Shown one piece after another: positions 16,130 through 24,840 of a DNA stretch of 64,000 nucleotides (position 1 is its first letter; every line of letters starts with the position of its first letter). The stretch is taken from contig NZ_JALGRP010000002.1 in NCBI RefSeq assembly GCF_022815605.1, positions 124,001-188,000 of the forward strand, written 5' to 3'. The DNA comes from Microbacterium sp. VKM Ac-2923 (GTDB lineage: Bacteria > Actinomycetota > Actinomycetes > Actinomycetales > Microbacteriaceae). The notes under the pieces are model-generated. The model was not told the DNA's origin and ran no database searches. It saw only the letters and a list, made by a program, of their open reading frames with translations. A program made the position numbers and the translations under genes.

Positions 16130-18607
16130 ATGACGGAGCAGACGGTGCGGATCGGCGGTCGCCGACTGCGCCTGTCGAATCTCGACAAGGTGCTCTATCC
16201 CGAGACGGGGACCACCAAGGGCGAGGTGATCGACTACTACTCGCGCATCGCGCCGCTCCTGCTCCCCCACGTGCGCGACCGCCCGCTCACGCGCAAACGC
16301 TGGCCCGACGGCGTGGGCACCGAGGCCGAACCTGCCGAGCCGTTCTTCGCCAAGGCCCTCGAACCGGGGGCTCCTGCCTGGGTGCGGCGCCTGCCGATCG
16401 ATCACTCCTCCGGGGCGAAGGACTACCCCCTCGTCGACGACCTGCCGACCCTCGTGTACCTCGCCCAGGTCGCCAGCCTCGAATTGCATGTGCCGCAGTG
16501 GAGATTCTCGCCCGGCGGCGAGCGCCGGAACCCCGACCGCCTCGTGCTCGATCTCGACCCCGGCCCGGGGGTGGGACTCGCCGAGTGCGCCGAGGTCGCC
16601 CGCTGGGCGCGGGCGATTCTGCGGGACATGGGCCTGGATCCGCTGCCGGTCACCAGCGGCAGCAAAGGCATCCACCTGTACGCGCACCTCGACGGGAAGC
16701 AGTCGAGCGATTCCGCCAGCGCGATCGCGAAAGAACTCGCGCGAGCCATCGAGGCCGACCACCCCGACCTCGTCGTCAGCCAGATGTCGAAAGCCGCCCG
16801 TCCCGGCAAGGTGTTCATCGACTGGAGCCAGAACAACGGGTCGAAGACCACGATCGCCCCCTACTCGCTGCGCGGCCGCGCACGGCCGACGGTCGCCGCC
16901 CCGCGCACCTGGGACGAGCTCGACGATCCCGGTCTGCGTCATCTGCTGTTCAGCGAGGTGCTCGAGCGCACCGTCGACCCCCTCGCCCCCGTCGAGCGCG
17001 ACGACGGGCCCCTGCGGTCCTACATCTCCAAGCGCACCGCCGGCCGCACCCCCGAGCCCGTGCCTCCCGCACCGCACGGCGACGCCGCGCCCGAGGGTCT
17101 CCCCCGCTTCGTCATCCAGGAGCATCACGCCTCCCGCCTGCACTGGGATCTGCGGCTCGAGCACGACGGCGTGCTCGTCAGCTGGGCCGTGCCTCGGGGT
17201 GTGCCCGCGACGACGGCGAAGAACAGCCTCGCCGTCATGACCGAGGACCACCCGATGCAGTACCTCGACTTCGCGGGCGAGATCCCCCGCGGCGAGTACG
17301 GGGCGGGAATCATGACGGTCTGGGACACCGGCACCTACGACCTCGAGAAGTGGCGCGACGACGAGGTGATCGCGACCCTCCAGGGTCGGCCCGACGGTCC
17401 TCTCGGGCGCGTCCGGGTCACCCTCATCCGCACGCAGGGCGCCGGAGAGAAGTCGCAGTGGTTGCTGCACCGCATGAAGACGAATGCCGAGGGCCACGCG
17501 CAACGCGACGGGGCGCCGGTGGTCGCCCTCGACCATGCCGGTGCGAGCGCCGCCCCCGCCACCACCGCGTCGACCCCGCCTCGACCGATCACCGCGCCGT
17601 CGATGGCCGACCTCCGCCCCATGCTGGCGACGTCGGCCACCGCCGGGATCGCTCGCGCCGCGGCGAGCCGCTGGGGCGAGGCGTGGGTGGAGATGAAGTG
17701 GGACGGTATCCGGGGTCTGGGCGTGTGGGACGGTGAACGACTTCGCCTCCGTTCGCGTAACGGCATCGATCTGACCGCGGCCTACCCCGATTTGACGACG
17801 GTCGACCTGCGACTCGGCGAGACGCCGGCCGTGTTCGACGGGGAGATCGTCGCGCTCGACGCGGAGGGTCGACCGAGCTTCCCGCTGCTGCAGAAGCGCA
17901 TGAACCTCGCCCAGCCACGCGAGATCGCGCACGAGGCGAAGCGCACGCCCGTGCAGCTCTACCTCTTCGACGTGCTGCGCGTGGGCGACGACGACGTGGC
18001 CGCGCTCCCCCTGGCCGACCGGCGCCGCCTCCTGGAGGACCTCGCAGGGAACGCCGGCCTCCCGGTGGTCGTACCGCCCGTCTTCGACGATGTGGATGCC
18101 GCGGTGGCCACCAGCGGCCACTTCGGTCTCGAGGGGGTCGTCGTGAAGGACCCCGGGTCGCTCTACCGCCGGGGAGAGCGTTCGGAACAGTGGTTGAAGA
18201 TCAAGCACTCCCGGACGCAGGAGGTCGTCGTCGGCGGCATCCGGCCGGGGAAGGGCAACCGCGCCGGAACCATCGGATCCCTCCTCGTCGGCATTCCCGG
18301 TCCCGACGGGCTGCGCTACGCCGGACGCGTCGGTTCCGGTTTCGGCGAGCAGACGCTCGCCCGGCTGTCGGCCCTGCTCGAACCGCTGAGGGGCGAGACG
18401 GATCCGTTCGTCGGCGTCCCCGCCGCAGACGCGCGAGACGCCGAGTGGGTGCACCCGGAGCTGGTGGCCGAGGTGGAGTTCGCCGAGTTCACCCCGGGCG
18501 GAATTCTGCGTCAGGCACGGTGGCGGGGGCTGCGACCCGACAAGGACCCGGGCGACGTGGTGCGGGAAGACCTGCACTCCGACGTGTCTGTTCGCCGTCT
18601 GGGGTAG
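16130..18607 (+). CDS. ligD: ATP-dependent DNA ligase D (Pol-PE-Lig)
   Basis: LigD fills, trims and seals double-strand breaks with Ku. The 825-residue protein has the mycobacterial domain order. The primase-polymerase domain is at about 5-295 (metal DLD at 141-143), the 3'-phosphoesterase at about 325-450 (HHASRLHWD at 332-340), and the ligase at about 490-815 (adenylated Lys 523 in EMKWDGIRG, then FDGEIVALD and EGVVVKD). A Pro/Ala linker at about 470-490 separates the last two. The start follows TACGCT by exactly 6 nt. With ku it forms a complete two-component NHEJ system. Confidence 0.97.
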   Translation: MTEQTVRIGGRRLRLSNLDKVLYPETGTTKGEVIDYYSRIAPLLLPHVRDRPLTRKRWPDGVGTEAEPAEPFFAKALEPGAPAWVRRLPIDHSSGAKDYPLVDDLPTLVYLAQVASLELHVPQWRFSPGGERRNPDRLVLDLDPGPGVGLAECAEVARWARAILRDMGLDPLPVTSGSKGIHLYAHLDGKQSSDSASAIAKELARAIEADHPDLVVSQMSKAARPGKVFIDWSQNNGSKTTIAPYSLRGRARPTVAAPRTWDELDDPGLRHLLFSEVLERTVDPLAPVERDDGPLRSYISKRTAGRTPEPVPPAPHGDAAPEGLPRFVIQEHHASRLHWDLRLEHDGVLVSWAVPRGVPATTAKNSLAVMTEDHPMQYLDFAGEIPRGEYGAGIMTVWDTGTYDLEKWRDDEVIATLQGRPDGPLGRVRVTLIRTQGAGEKSQWLLHRMKTNAEGHAQRDGAPVVALDHAGASAAPATTASTPPRPITAPSMADLRPMLATSATAGIARAAASRWGEAWVEMKWDGIRGLGVWDGERLRLRSRNGIDLTAAYPDLTTVDLRLGETPAVFDGEIVALDAEGRPSFPLLQKRMNLAQPREIAHEAKRTPVQLYLFDVLRVGDDDVAALPLADRRRLLEDLAGNAGLPVVVPPVFDDVDAAVATSGHFGLEGVVVKDPGSLYRRGERSEQWLKIKHSRTQEVVVGGIRPGKGNRAGTIGSLLVGIPGPDGLRYAGRVGSGFGEQTLARLSALLEPLRGETDPFVGVPAADARDAEWVHPELVAEVEFAEFTPGGILRQARWRGLRPDKDPGDVVREDLHSDVSVRRLG

Positions 18608-18728
18608 CCCCACCCGCGCCAACCTCTGCTTCGAACTGGTCCGACCGCCAGTGGTCACTCTGCCGAACGCCACGACCATCGTCGCCCCGAAGGGACCTCG
18701 AACACGTTAGCGGCGGCGCGTGCGCCCT

Positions 18729-19304
18729 CTACGACCGTTGCGCGACGAGATCCACCATGGCATCCACGACGTCGTCGAGGGACACCTGCCACATGTCCGG
18801 TGAGAGGTGACCCGTCGATCCCATGGTGGTAATGCCGTGTGCGCTGGTGAGCAGCATCGCCCCGTAGAGGTGGGCATACTCCTCACCGACGACGCTTCCC
18901 ACGATCCGAAGAAACTGCTCCTGGGCGCGGAGGGCGGCGTCGATGGCTACTTCGGGGTTACTCGCCGGCACGGTGAACATTGCCCGGTAGACCTCCGGCT
19001 CCTCCGTCCCCACTTCGATGAGGGCGCGCAGCGCTGACTTCAAGAGAACGGCGCGATCAGCCGGTGGGGCGGCATGAATCTGCGCCAGTTGGTCGGTGAT
19101 GCGATCCCAACTCTCCGCGCCGACTGCCGCCAGGAGACTCTCCTTGTCAGCGAAGTGCCGGTACGGAGCACCCCGGGAGACAGCGGCGCGGGCACCCACC
19201 TCTCTCAGGGTCACTCTGGAGGGGCCTCCCTCATTCAGGAGTTCCCGAGCAGCGTCCAGGAGAGACCGACGTGTTGCCGCGGAGGATTCGAGACGACTGA
19301 CCAT
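18729..19304 (-). CDS. TetR family transcriptional regulator
   Basis: A 191-residue TetR-type repressor. The N-terminal helix-turn-helix spans about residues 10-55 (LLDAARELLNEGGPSRVTLR, VSRGAPYRHFADKESLLAAV). The C-terminal ligand domain resembles the TetR_C_33-like group (YRAMFTVPASNPE). It is divergent from an SDR gene with 49 bases between start codons. Its -10 TATGAT lies exactly 6 nt before ATG, and a palindrome overlaps the promoter, so it very likely represses itself and the SDR operon. The inducer is unknown. Confidence 0.93.
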   Translation of the reverse strand: MVSRLESSAATRRSLLDAARELLNEGGPSRVTLREVGARAAVSRGAPYRHFADKESLLAAVGAESWDRITDQLAQIHAAPPADRAVLLKSALRALIEVGTEEPEVYRAMFTVPASNPEVAIDAALRAQEQFLRIVGSVVGEEYAHLYGAMLLTSAHGITTMGSTGHLSPDMWQVSLDDVVDAMVDLVAQRS

Positions 19305-19318
19305 GGACAGATCATACA

Positions 19319-19333
19319 GTTGACAACGTCAAC
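19319..19333. promoter_or_regulatory. TetR operator 1 (palindrome)
   Basis: GTTGAC-AAC-GTCAAC is a perfect 6+3+6 palindrome. It overlaps the TTGACA -35 (19320-19325) of the SDR promoter, whose -10 is TACAGT at 19342-19347 (spacer 16), and it lies just upstream of the tetR -10. Its core TGACAACGTCA is repeated at 19355-19365. Confidence 0.8.
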
Positions 19334-19353
19334 CGGAGTGATACAGTTCTGAG

Positions 19354-20235
19354 ATGACAACGTCACCTCAAACCTCGGAACTCATCCTCGTCACCGGCGC
19401 CTCCACCGGCATGGGTGCAGCCACGGCCACCGACCTCGCTGCACGCGGCTACCACGTCATCGCCGGTGTCCGACGAGAAGCCGATGCCGACGCCATCCGA
19501 TCCACCCGTATCCAGCCCGTCATCCTCGACATCACCCGCCCAGAGCAGATCGTCGAGGTGGCCGCACTCATCGAGGCCGACGGGCGACCGCTGCGCGCTG
19601 TCGTCAATAACGCAGGCATCGCGGTCAACGCCCCCGTCGAGGTCCTCCCCCTCGCCGAGTGGCGCCGACAGTTCGACGTGAACTTCTTCGGCCACATCGA
19701 GGTCACCCAGGCCGTGCTCCCCGCCCTGCTCAAGAGCGGCGGACGTATCGTGCTGATCAGTTCCATCGGCGGACGCGTCGCGCAGCCGACGTACGGGGCG
19801 TACTCCGGGTCGAAGTTCGCCCTCGAAGCGGTGGGCGACTCGCTTCGGCGCGAGCTCGCTCCCCACGGGGTGCAGGTCGTGATCGTCGAGCCGGGCGCCG
19901 TGCGTACGGAGATGGTCGGACGCGGCGGGGTCACCCTCAAGAAGCTCAGCGCCGACATGACTCCGACTCAGGAGCGTCGGTTCAGCGGGCTGATGCGCGC
20001 GATCCTGGCCCAATCGGAGGGCTTTCTCCGCAGCGGAGTGGATGCCTCCGAGGCCGGCAAGGCCATCGCCACCGCCGCGACCACGCCCCGCCCGAAGACC
20101 CGATACACGATCGGCCGAGACGCGGCCCTCCTGATCCGCCTGGCGCGGATCCTGCCCGACCGGGCGCTGGACAAGCTACTCGCCTCCGCCCTCCGTCGGC
20201 TCTTCCCGAAACCCCACACCTCGCTGAACGACTGA
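19354..20235 (+). CDS. SDR family oxidoreductase
   Basis: A 293-residue classical short-chain dehydrogenase. The cofactor motif is VTGASTGMGAAT near residue 14, followed by NNAG, and catalytic Ser in LISSIGG with Tyr-Lys in YGAYSGSK. The Arg residues after the first strand (GVRREAD) suggest NADP(H). It is longer than the usual 250 because of a C-terminal region (about 225-293) that may contact membrane or partner. The promoter is TTGACA-16-TACAGT, with 6 nt to ATG, so the message is leaderless and under the two TetR operators. It heads a likely operon with the three following genes. Confidence 0.92.
   Translation: MTTSPQTSELILVTGASTGMGAATATDLAARGYHVIAGVRREADADAIRSTRIQPVILDITRPEQIVEVAALIEADGRPLRAVVNNAGIAVNAPVEVLPLAEWRRQFDVNFFGHIEVTQAVLPALLKSGGRIVLISSIGGRVAQPTYGAYSGSKFALEAVGDSLRRELAPHGVQVVIVEPGAVRTEMVGRGGVTLKKLSADMTPTQERRFSGLMRAILAQSEGFLRSGVDASEAGKAIATAATTPRPKTRYTIGRDAALLIRLARILPDRALDKLLASALRRLFPKPHTSLND
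19355..19365. promoter_or_regulatory. TetR operator 2, overlapping the SDR start codon
   Basis: TGACAACGTCA repeats the 11-base core of operator 1 exactly, 34 bases downstream. It begins inside the SDR ATG, so binding here would block a leaderless transcript at its first bases. Two sites spaced by about three helical turns suggest cooperative binding by two dimers on one face. Confidence 0.7.
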
Positions 20236-20275
20236 CTCCACACACAAGACAACGACACCACGTCGGGAGAACACA

Positions 20276-21262
20276 ATGAACACCACGCAGAATACGACCA
20301 CGAGCCACGCAACCACACGTCCCGGCGGACGAATCGACATCGAAGACCGCGGCGCGGTGCTCGTGGCTCGTATCGATGGCGGCCCGCACGCACTCTTCGA
20401 TGTCGCCATCGCGGAAGATCTGAAAACGCTCGTCGACCGCGCTGACAAAGATCCGAACATCCGCGCGGTCGTTTTCACCGGCACACATCCGGATCGATTC
20501 CTCAGCCACGCCGACGTCACCTGGCTACAGCAGGGCGGAGTGGGATTCCCGCCGATCAACACGCGCATCGCGGGTCTCGTGGCGCGGTTCGCCACAGCGA
20601 TCAACAAGACACCGGGCGTCCGGGCTCTTGCCAAGAAGAGCCGGCTCAAGACGCTTCTGCAATTGGATGCCATCCATGCGACGTTCTTGAAGATGAACGC
20701 CAGCGGCACCATCTTCATCGCGGCTCTCAATGGTTCCGCACTGGCTATCGGTGCGGAGTTCGCGTGGGCGTGCGATCTGCGGATCATGGCAGAAGGGGAC
20801 CATGTCATCGGCCTCTCGGAAGTGCTCCTCGGGCTCACGCCCGGCGGCGGCGGATCTCAGCGACTGCCTCGCCTCATCGGGCGCCAGCAGACGCTGACCG
20901 CAGTCCTCGAAGGCAGACCGTTCACTCCCGGTGAAGCTCTTGAACTCGGCGCTGTCGACGAAGTCGTGCCGCAGCAGGACGTCCTTGCGCGTGCCATCGA
21001 GCGCGCGGAGTACCTGAGCCTGCGCGCGAAGGGATCCCTGGGCGCGGCCAAGCGATCCATCTACTTCGGCGCCTCGATGCCCCTCACCGCCGGCCTGCAG
21101 TACGAGCACGCCGAGTTCCTCGTCAGAGACCAGCAGCCGCAGGCTCAGCAGCGGATGCTCGGCTACATCGCCGATGCCGAAGCCACCGGAGAACTCGCTC
21201 TGCTCAACCCCGAGAAGTACGCCGAGGCACTGCGCACCGGACGCATCGGCGCCGACAACTGA
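20276..21262 (+). CDS. Enoyl-CoA hydratase/isomerase family protein
   Basis: A 328-residue crotonase-fold protein. The oxyanion-hole region ALNGSALAIGAEFAWACDLR and the following GLSEVLLGLTPGGGGSQRLP are typical. It is longer than common hydratases (about 260) because of an N-terminal lead (first 25 residues rich in Thr) and an insertion near 100-130. The residues that define hydratase versus isomerase activity cannot be assigned safely. It follows the SDR gene by 40 bases on the same strand, which suggests joint action on a CoA or carbonyl substrate. Confidence 0.88.
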   Translation: MNTTQNTTTSHATTRPGGRIDIEDRGAVLVARIDGGPHALFDVAIAEDLKTLVDRADKDPNIRAVVFTGTHPDRFLSHADVTWLQQGGVGFPPINTRIAGLVARFATAINKTPGVRALAKKSRLKTLLQLDAIHATFLKMNASGTIFIAALNGSALAIGAEFAWACDLRIMAEGDHVIGLSEVLLGLTPGGGGSQRLPRLIGRQQTLTAVLEGRPFTPGEALELGAVDEVVPQQDVLARAIERAEYLSLRAKGSLGAAKRSIYFGASMPLTAGLQYEHAEFLVRDQQPQAQQRMLGYIADAEATGELALLNPEKYAEALRTGRIGADN

Positions 21263-21341
21263 CACAAGACCGACCCCGTCGACATCCGCACGCGGCTCAT
21301 CCTGCTGCGCCCCTCACGCACGAACTCAGAACGGCATCCTC

Positions 21342-22052
21342 ATGACCACCCTCACCAACGCCGTCGTCCTCGTCACCGGAGCGAACGGAGGCATCGGCAC
21401 CGAGTTCGTCCACGCCGCCCTCGCCCGCGGCGCCGCCAAGGTGTACGCGTCCGCACGCACCCCCCGCACGTGGGACGACGAACGCGTCATCCCGCTCGAA
21501 CTCGACGTCACCGACCCGGCCTCCGTCGCCGCTGCAGCCGCGGCCGCCGGCGACGTCACAATGGTGATCAACAACGCCGGCGGGCTGCCCCAGACGGCCA
21601 GTCTGCTCGAGGTCACCGAGGAAGACCTCCGCGGCGTCATGGAGATCAACTTCTTCGCGCCCGTCCGCGTGGCGCGAGCCTTCGCCCCCGTCCTGGTGTC
21701 CGCCGAGAACGCGGTGCTCATCGACATCCACTCCGTCGCGAGCTGGTACGCGGGTTCCGGCGCGTACGGCACGTCGAAGGCAGCTGTCTGGTCTGCCACG
21801 AACTCCCTCCGACTCGAACTGGCACCCCACGGCGTCCTCGTCACCGGGGTGCACATGGGCTACGTCGACACCGCGATGGCCGCCCACACCGACGACCCCA
21901 AGATGAAGCCCGCGGACCTGGTCGCCGCCGTCTTCGACGGTGTCGAGAAGGGCGAGTTCGAGATCGTCGCCGATGGGATCAGCGCTCACGTCAAAGCAGG
22001 ACTCGCGGCTCCCATCGAGGCCCTCTATCCCGAGCTCCTGACCGGCCGATGA
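21342..22052 (+). CDS. SDR family oxidoreductase (second)
   Basis: A 236-residue classical SDR. It shows VTGANGGIGTEF (cofactor binding), NNAG in MVINNAGGL, catalytic Ser in DIHSVASWY and YGTSK. ATG 21342 is preferred over an upstream in-frame start because the dinucleotide motif then sits at residue 10 as usual. It resembles the small SDRs often co-transcribed with TetR regulators and DoxX proteins. It shares the operon direction with the first SDR, about 80 bases after the hydratase-like gene. Confidence 0.9.
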   Translation: MTTLTNAVVLVTGANGGIGTEFVHAALARGAAKVYASARTPRTWDDERVIPLELDVTDPASVAAAAAAAGDVTMVINNAGGLPQTASLLEVTEEDLRGVMEINFFAPVRVARAFAPVLVSAENAVLIDIHSVASWYAGSGAYGTSKAAVWSATNSLRLELAPHGVLVTGVHMGYVDTAMAAHTDDPKMKPADLVAAVFDGVEKGEFEIVADGISAHVKAGLAAPIEALYPELLTGR

Positions 22053-22083
22053 GCTCCACCCCGAAAACAGTGAGGAACCTCTC

Positions 22084-22449
22084 ATGATCATCGCCTTCTT
22101 CATCGTCGCCGGTCTCGCCGCGATCGCCTTCGTCGGTTCCGGCCTTCTCAAGATCGTGCGCCCCGCGTCCGCGCTGAAAGCAAGCGGACTGACGTGGGTG
22201 GACGACTTCTCGCCCACGACCGTGAAACTGATCGGTCTCGCGGAACTGCTCGGAGGAATCGGGCTGATCCTTCCCGTCGTCACCGGAATCGCACCGGTTC
22301 TCTCTCCGATCGCGGGAGGTGCCCTTACCGTTGTGATGGTCGGCGCCGTCGTCGTCGACGCCCGCCACGCGCTGAGCATCGTGCCCGCGCTGACCCTGGT
22401 GCTGCTCGCGGTCGCCGTGACCGTTCTCGGCGTCATCGTGATCTCATGA
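22084..22449 (+). CDS. DoxX family membrane protein
   Basis: A 121-residue protein with four predicted membrane helices. The DoxX-type signatures are GSGLLKIVRPASALKASGLT and LIGLAELLGGIGLILP. In other actinobacteria DoxX proteins work with redox enzymes and thiol stress responses at the membrane. It follows the second SDR by 31 bases and appears to end the operon. Bases 22450-22570 contain no recognisable element. Confidence 0.88.
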   Translation: MIIAFFIVAGLAAIAFVGSGLLKIVRPASALKASGLTWVDDFSPTTVKLIGLAELLGGIGLILPVVTGIAPVLSPIAGGALTVVMVGAVVVDARHALSIVPALTLVLLAVAVTVLGVIVIS

Positions 22450-22570
22450 CCCGTCAGAGTCCGAGCGCCGAGCGAGGGGGCGATCAAGGGAGCGTCTCGC
22501 GGCGGTCCCGGAGCAGTCGCAGACCCCACACCGCAGCCGGCAGCCACCCGCCCCTGCCCGAGCGACGCGC

Positions 22571-22942
22571 CTAGGGCATCTCGACCGCGTCACCTTTCTC
22601 GAGCTCGGCGGCACGAGAGAGGTGACGGGCGAAGAAGCGGGCGGCGTCCTCACTCGCGAATGCCGGAACCCCCGTGTGTCCACCCATGCTGGCGTGGAGC
22701 GTCTTCTCGGTCGATCCGAAGGCGTCGAAGAGCTCGAGGGCCGTCGCTCGGTCGTTCCCCTCGTCGTCCCACTGCAGCAGCACGTGCAGGGGGATCGCGA
22801 CCCGGCGGGCCTCCTCCACCGTCGCGCGCGGCACGGAGCTTCCGGCGAACAGTCCGACCGCCGCCACCCGCGCGCGCCAGGCGCCGAGCGGAGACGATTT
22901 GCCTTCGAGCGCGCTCGAACTCCTAACGTGCAGGTATGGCAC
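22571..22942 (-). pseudogene. Truncated alpha/beta-hydrolase (dienelactone hydrolase-like) remnant
   Basis: The minus-strand frame encodes about 105 residues that look like the C-terminal third of a dienelactone hydrolase-type enzyme: the LLQWDDEGNDRATALELFDA region and a catalytic-His-like SMGGHTGVPAF. The N-terminal two thirds, including the nucleophile elbow, are missing. The frame instead runs back into the merR promoter at its 5' end. A deletion that brought merR next to the fragment is the simplest explanation. It could alternatively be a short expressed protein, but no start signal is seen. Confidence 0.6.
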
Positions 22943-23340
22943 CAGACGAACGAGGCCTCACGGTGGCGCAAATGAGCGCGGCGACGGGAGTGACGGCGCA
23001 CACCCTGCGCTACTACGAGGGCGCCGAGCTCATCCGTCCCGTCGCGCGGAACTCCCGCAATGAGCGTCGCTACTCGTCGGACGACGTCGAGTGGGTCGGG
23101 TTTTTGCTGCGCCTGCGGCAGACAGGCATGCCGATCGCGCAGATGCGCGAGTACGCAGCCCTCCGGGAGCAGGGAGTCGCGACGACCGAGGCCCGCCTGC
23201 ACCTGCTCGAAGCCCACCAGGCGGGGTTGCAGGAACAGATCGCCCGCCTCCGTGCTCACGAACAGGCGCTGGCGTCCAAAATCGCCACCTACCGCGACGG
23301 CGTCGTCGCCCTCCCCTCACGAAACGGAGCCCGACCATGA
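22936..23340 (+). CDS. MerR family transcriptional regulator
   Basis: A 134-residue regulator. The winged helix occupies about residues 8-75 (TVAQMSAATGVTAHTLRYYE, RRYSSDDVEWVGFLLRLRQT) and a dimerisation coiled coil follows (about 85-125). There are no Cys metal ligands, so it is likely a small-molecule or redox type (AdhR/NmlR-like). TAACGT precedes ATG by exactly 6 nt. Its stop overlaps the next start in ATGA, so the CMD protein is co-translated and probably its target or effector. Confidence 0.92.
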   Translation: MAPDERGLTVAQMSAATGVTAHTLRYYEGAELIRPVARNSRNERRYSSDDVEWVGFLLRLRQTGMPIAQMREYAALREQGVATTEARLHLLEAHQAGLQEQIARLRAHEQALASKIATYRDGVVALPSRNGARP

Positions 23341-23741
23341 CCAGATCGACCGAGCGACAGCAGAACTTCGCCCGAGGGAAGGCCGTGCTCGACGCGGTCG
23401 ACGGCACCGCCGGCACGAAGGTCATCGACGCGCTCGACGACATCTCTCCCGAGCTCGCGCACCAGGTGGTCGCCTGGGGCTTCGGCGAGATCTACTCGCG
23501 CCCCGGCCTCGAACCCCGTGACCGGCAGCTCGTGACCCTCGGGATGCTCACCGCGCTCGGCGGATGCGAGCCGCAGCTCGAGGTGCACGTGAACGCGTCG
23601 TTGAACGTCGGACTGACGCCCCCGCAGATCGTAGAAGCCCTGCTTCACGCCGCCGTCTACTGCGGGTTCCCACGCGCCTTGAACGCGACGTTCACCGCGA
23701 AGAAGGTCTTCGCCGAACGCGGGCTCCTGCCGATCGAGTAA
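23337..23741 (+). CDS. Carboxymuconolactone decarboxylase family protein
   Basis: A 134-residue protein of the CMD/AhpD-like fold, the gamma-carboxymuconolactone decarboxylase type. The signature GLEPRDRQLVTLGMLTALGG and HVNASLNVGLTPPQIVEALL are clear. Only one Cys is present (GGCEPQ), so the AhpD CxxC peroxidase site is absent. A MerR + CMD pair is common beside alcohol or aldehyde stress genes. It is translationally coupled to the MerR regulator. Confidence 0.92.
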   Translation: MTRSTERQQNFARGKAVLDAVDGTAGTKVIDALDDISPELAHQVVAWGFGEIYSRPGLEPRDRQLVTLGMLTALGGCEPQLEVHVNASLNVGLTPPQIVEALLHAAVYCGFPRALNATFTAKKVFAERGLLPIE

Positions 23742-23763
23742 TGGAGGGCCGCCGTTCCCCCGG

Positions 23764-24681
23764 TCACGCGTGACGCGAGTCGTGCTCGACGTGGCCGGCG
23801 GGCTCGAGCTGGAAGGTCGAGTGCTCCACGTCGAAATGATCGGCCAAGCACTCCTGCAGCGAAGCCAGGATGCCGGCGGCTCGACCATCCGCGAAGGCGG
23901 CGTCGTCGACGATGACGTGGGCGCTGAACACCGGCGCCCCGCGCGTCAGCTGCCACACGTGTACATCGTGCACGTCGACCACGCCCTCGGCCCCGCGCAG
24001 GTGGTCGCGGATCTCGGCGACGTGCACGCCCACCGGCGCCGACTCGGTCAGCACCACCACGACCTCGCGGAGCAGCCCGATCGCCCGCGGCACGATGAGC
24101 ACCGCGATGAACAGCGAGGCGAGGGCATCGGCCTGCACGAACCCGGTGGTGAGGATGACGACCGCGGCGACGATGACCGCCACCGACCCGACCAGATCGC
24201 CCAGCACCTCGAGGTACGCGCCGCGCACGTTGATGCTGCGCTTCTGCGCCCGCCCGAGCAGCCACATCGACACGGCGTTGGCGACCATGCCGACCGTGGC
24301 GACGACGAGCATCAGCCCGCCCTGCACCTCCGCCTCGGCCGGAGCGAGCAGGCGCTGCACCGCTTCGAATCCCACCCACAGACACAGGACGATGAGGATG
24401 ACGCCGTTCGCCAGCGCCCCCAGCACCTCGGCCCGCTGGTATCCGAACGTGCGGCGGTCGTCGGCGGGCCGCGCGGCGATCGCCGTCGCAACGAGGGCCA
24501 CCACGAGAGCCGCAGCGTCCGTGAACATGTGGGCTGCGTCGGCCAGGAGCGCGAGCGATCCCGATACGACGGCCCCGACGATCTGAACGACCATCACCGT
24601 CGCGGTCAGGGCGAGGGCGGTAGCGAGCAGGCGCCTGTTACCGGCATCCCGGATGCCACCGGACGGCGCGTGATCGTGCAT
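23764..24681 (-). CDS. Cation diffusion facilitator (CDF) metal exporter
   Basis: A 305-residue, six-helix cation efflux protein that exports Zn2+ or related divalent metals using proton exchange. Transport-site residues lie in ADAAHMFTDAAAL (HxxxD) of helix 2 and GDLVGSVAV of helix 5. A C-terminal cytoplasmic ferredoxin-like domain (about 205-290) has VDVHDVHVWQLTRG. The N-terminus contains two His in MHDHAPS. The start follows TACCCT by exactly 6 nt on the minus strand, implying a leaderless message. It is most like the ZitB/CzcD branch. Confidence 0.94.
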   Translation of the reverse strand: MHDHAPSGGIRDAGNRRLLATALALTATVMVVQIVGAVVSGSLALLADAAHMFTDAAALVVALVATAIAARPADDRRTFGYQRAEVLGALANGVILIVLCLWVGFEAVQRLLAPAEAEVQGGLMLVVATVGMVANAVSMWLLGRAQKRSINVRGAYLEVLGDLVGSVAVIVAAVVILTTGFVQADALASLFIAVLIVPRAIGLLREVVVVLTESAPVGVHVAEIRDHLRGAEGVVDVHDVHVWQLTRGAPVFSAHVIVDDAAFADGRAAGILASLQECLADHFDVEHSTFQLEPAGHVEHDSRHA

Positions 24682-24840
24682 AGGTCCAGGGTAGGACGAG
24701 CACGGCATGCGCCGCGGGGATCGGGGGTAGTCGGGAATGAGAACCGCTGTCGGCTCGGGTCGGGCGGACGGCCGAGGCCGGAGGGCCCGCCCGGCCGGTC
24801 GCGCGTGATCCGTCACGCCCGGGTGCCGACCCCGACGCCG

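Noticed and set aside
15815..18679. A 954-codon minus-strand open frame opposite ligD
   Set aside because: It mirrors ligD codons, shows no domain, and includes the intergenic repeat. It is a GC-driven shadow.
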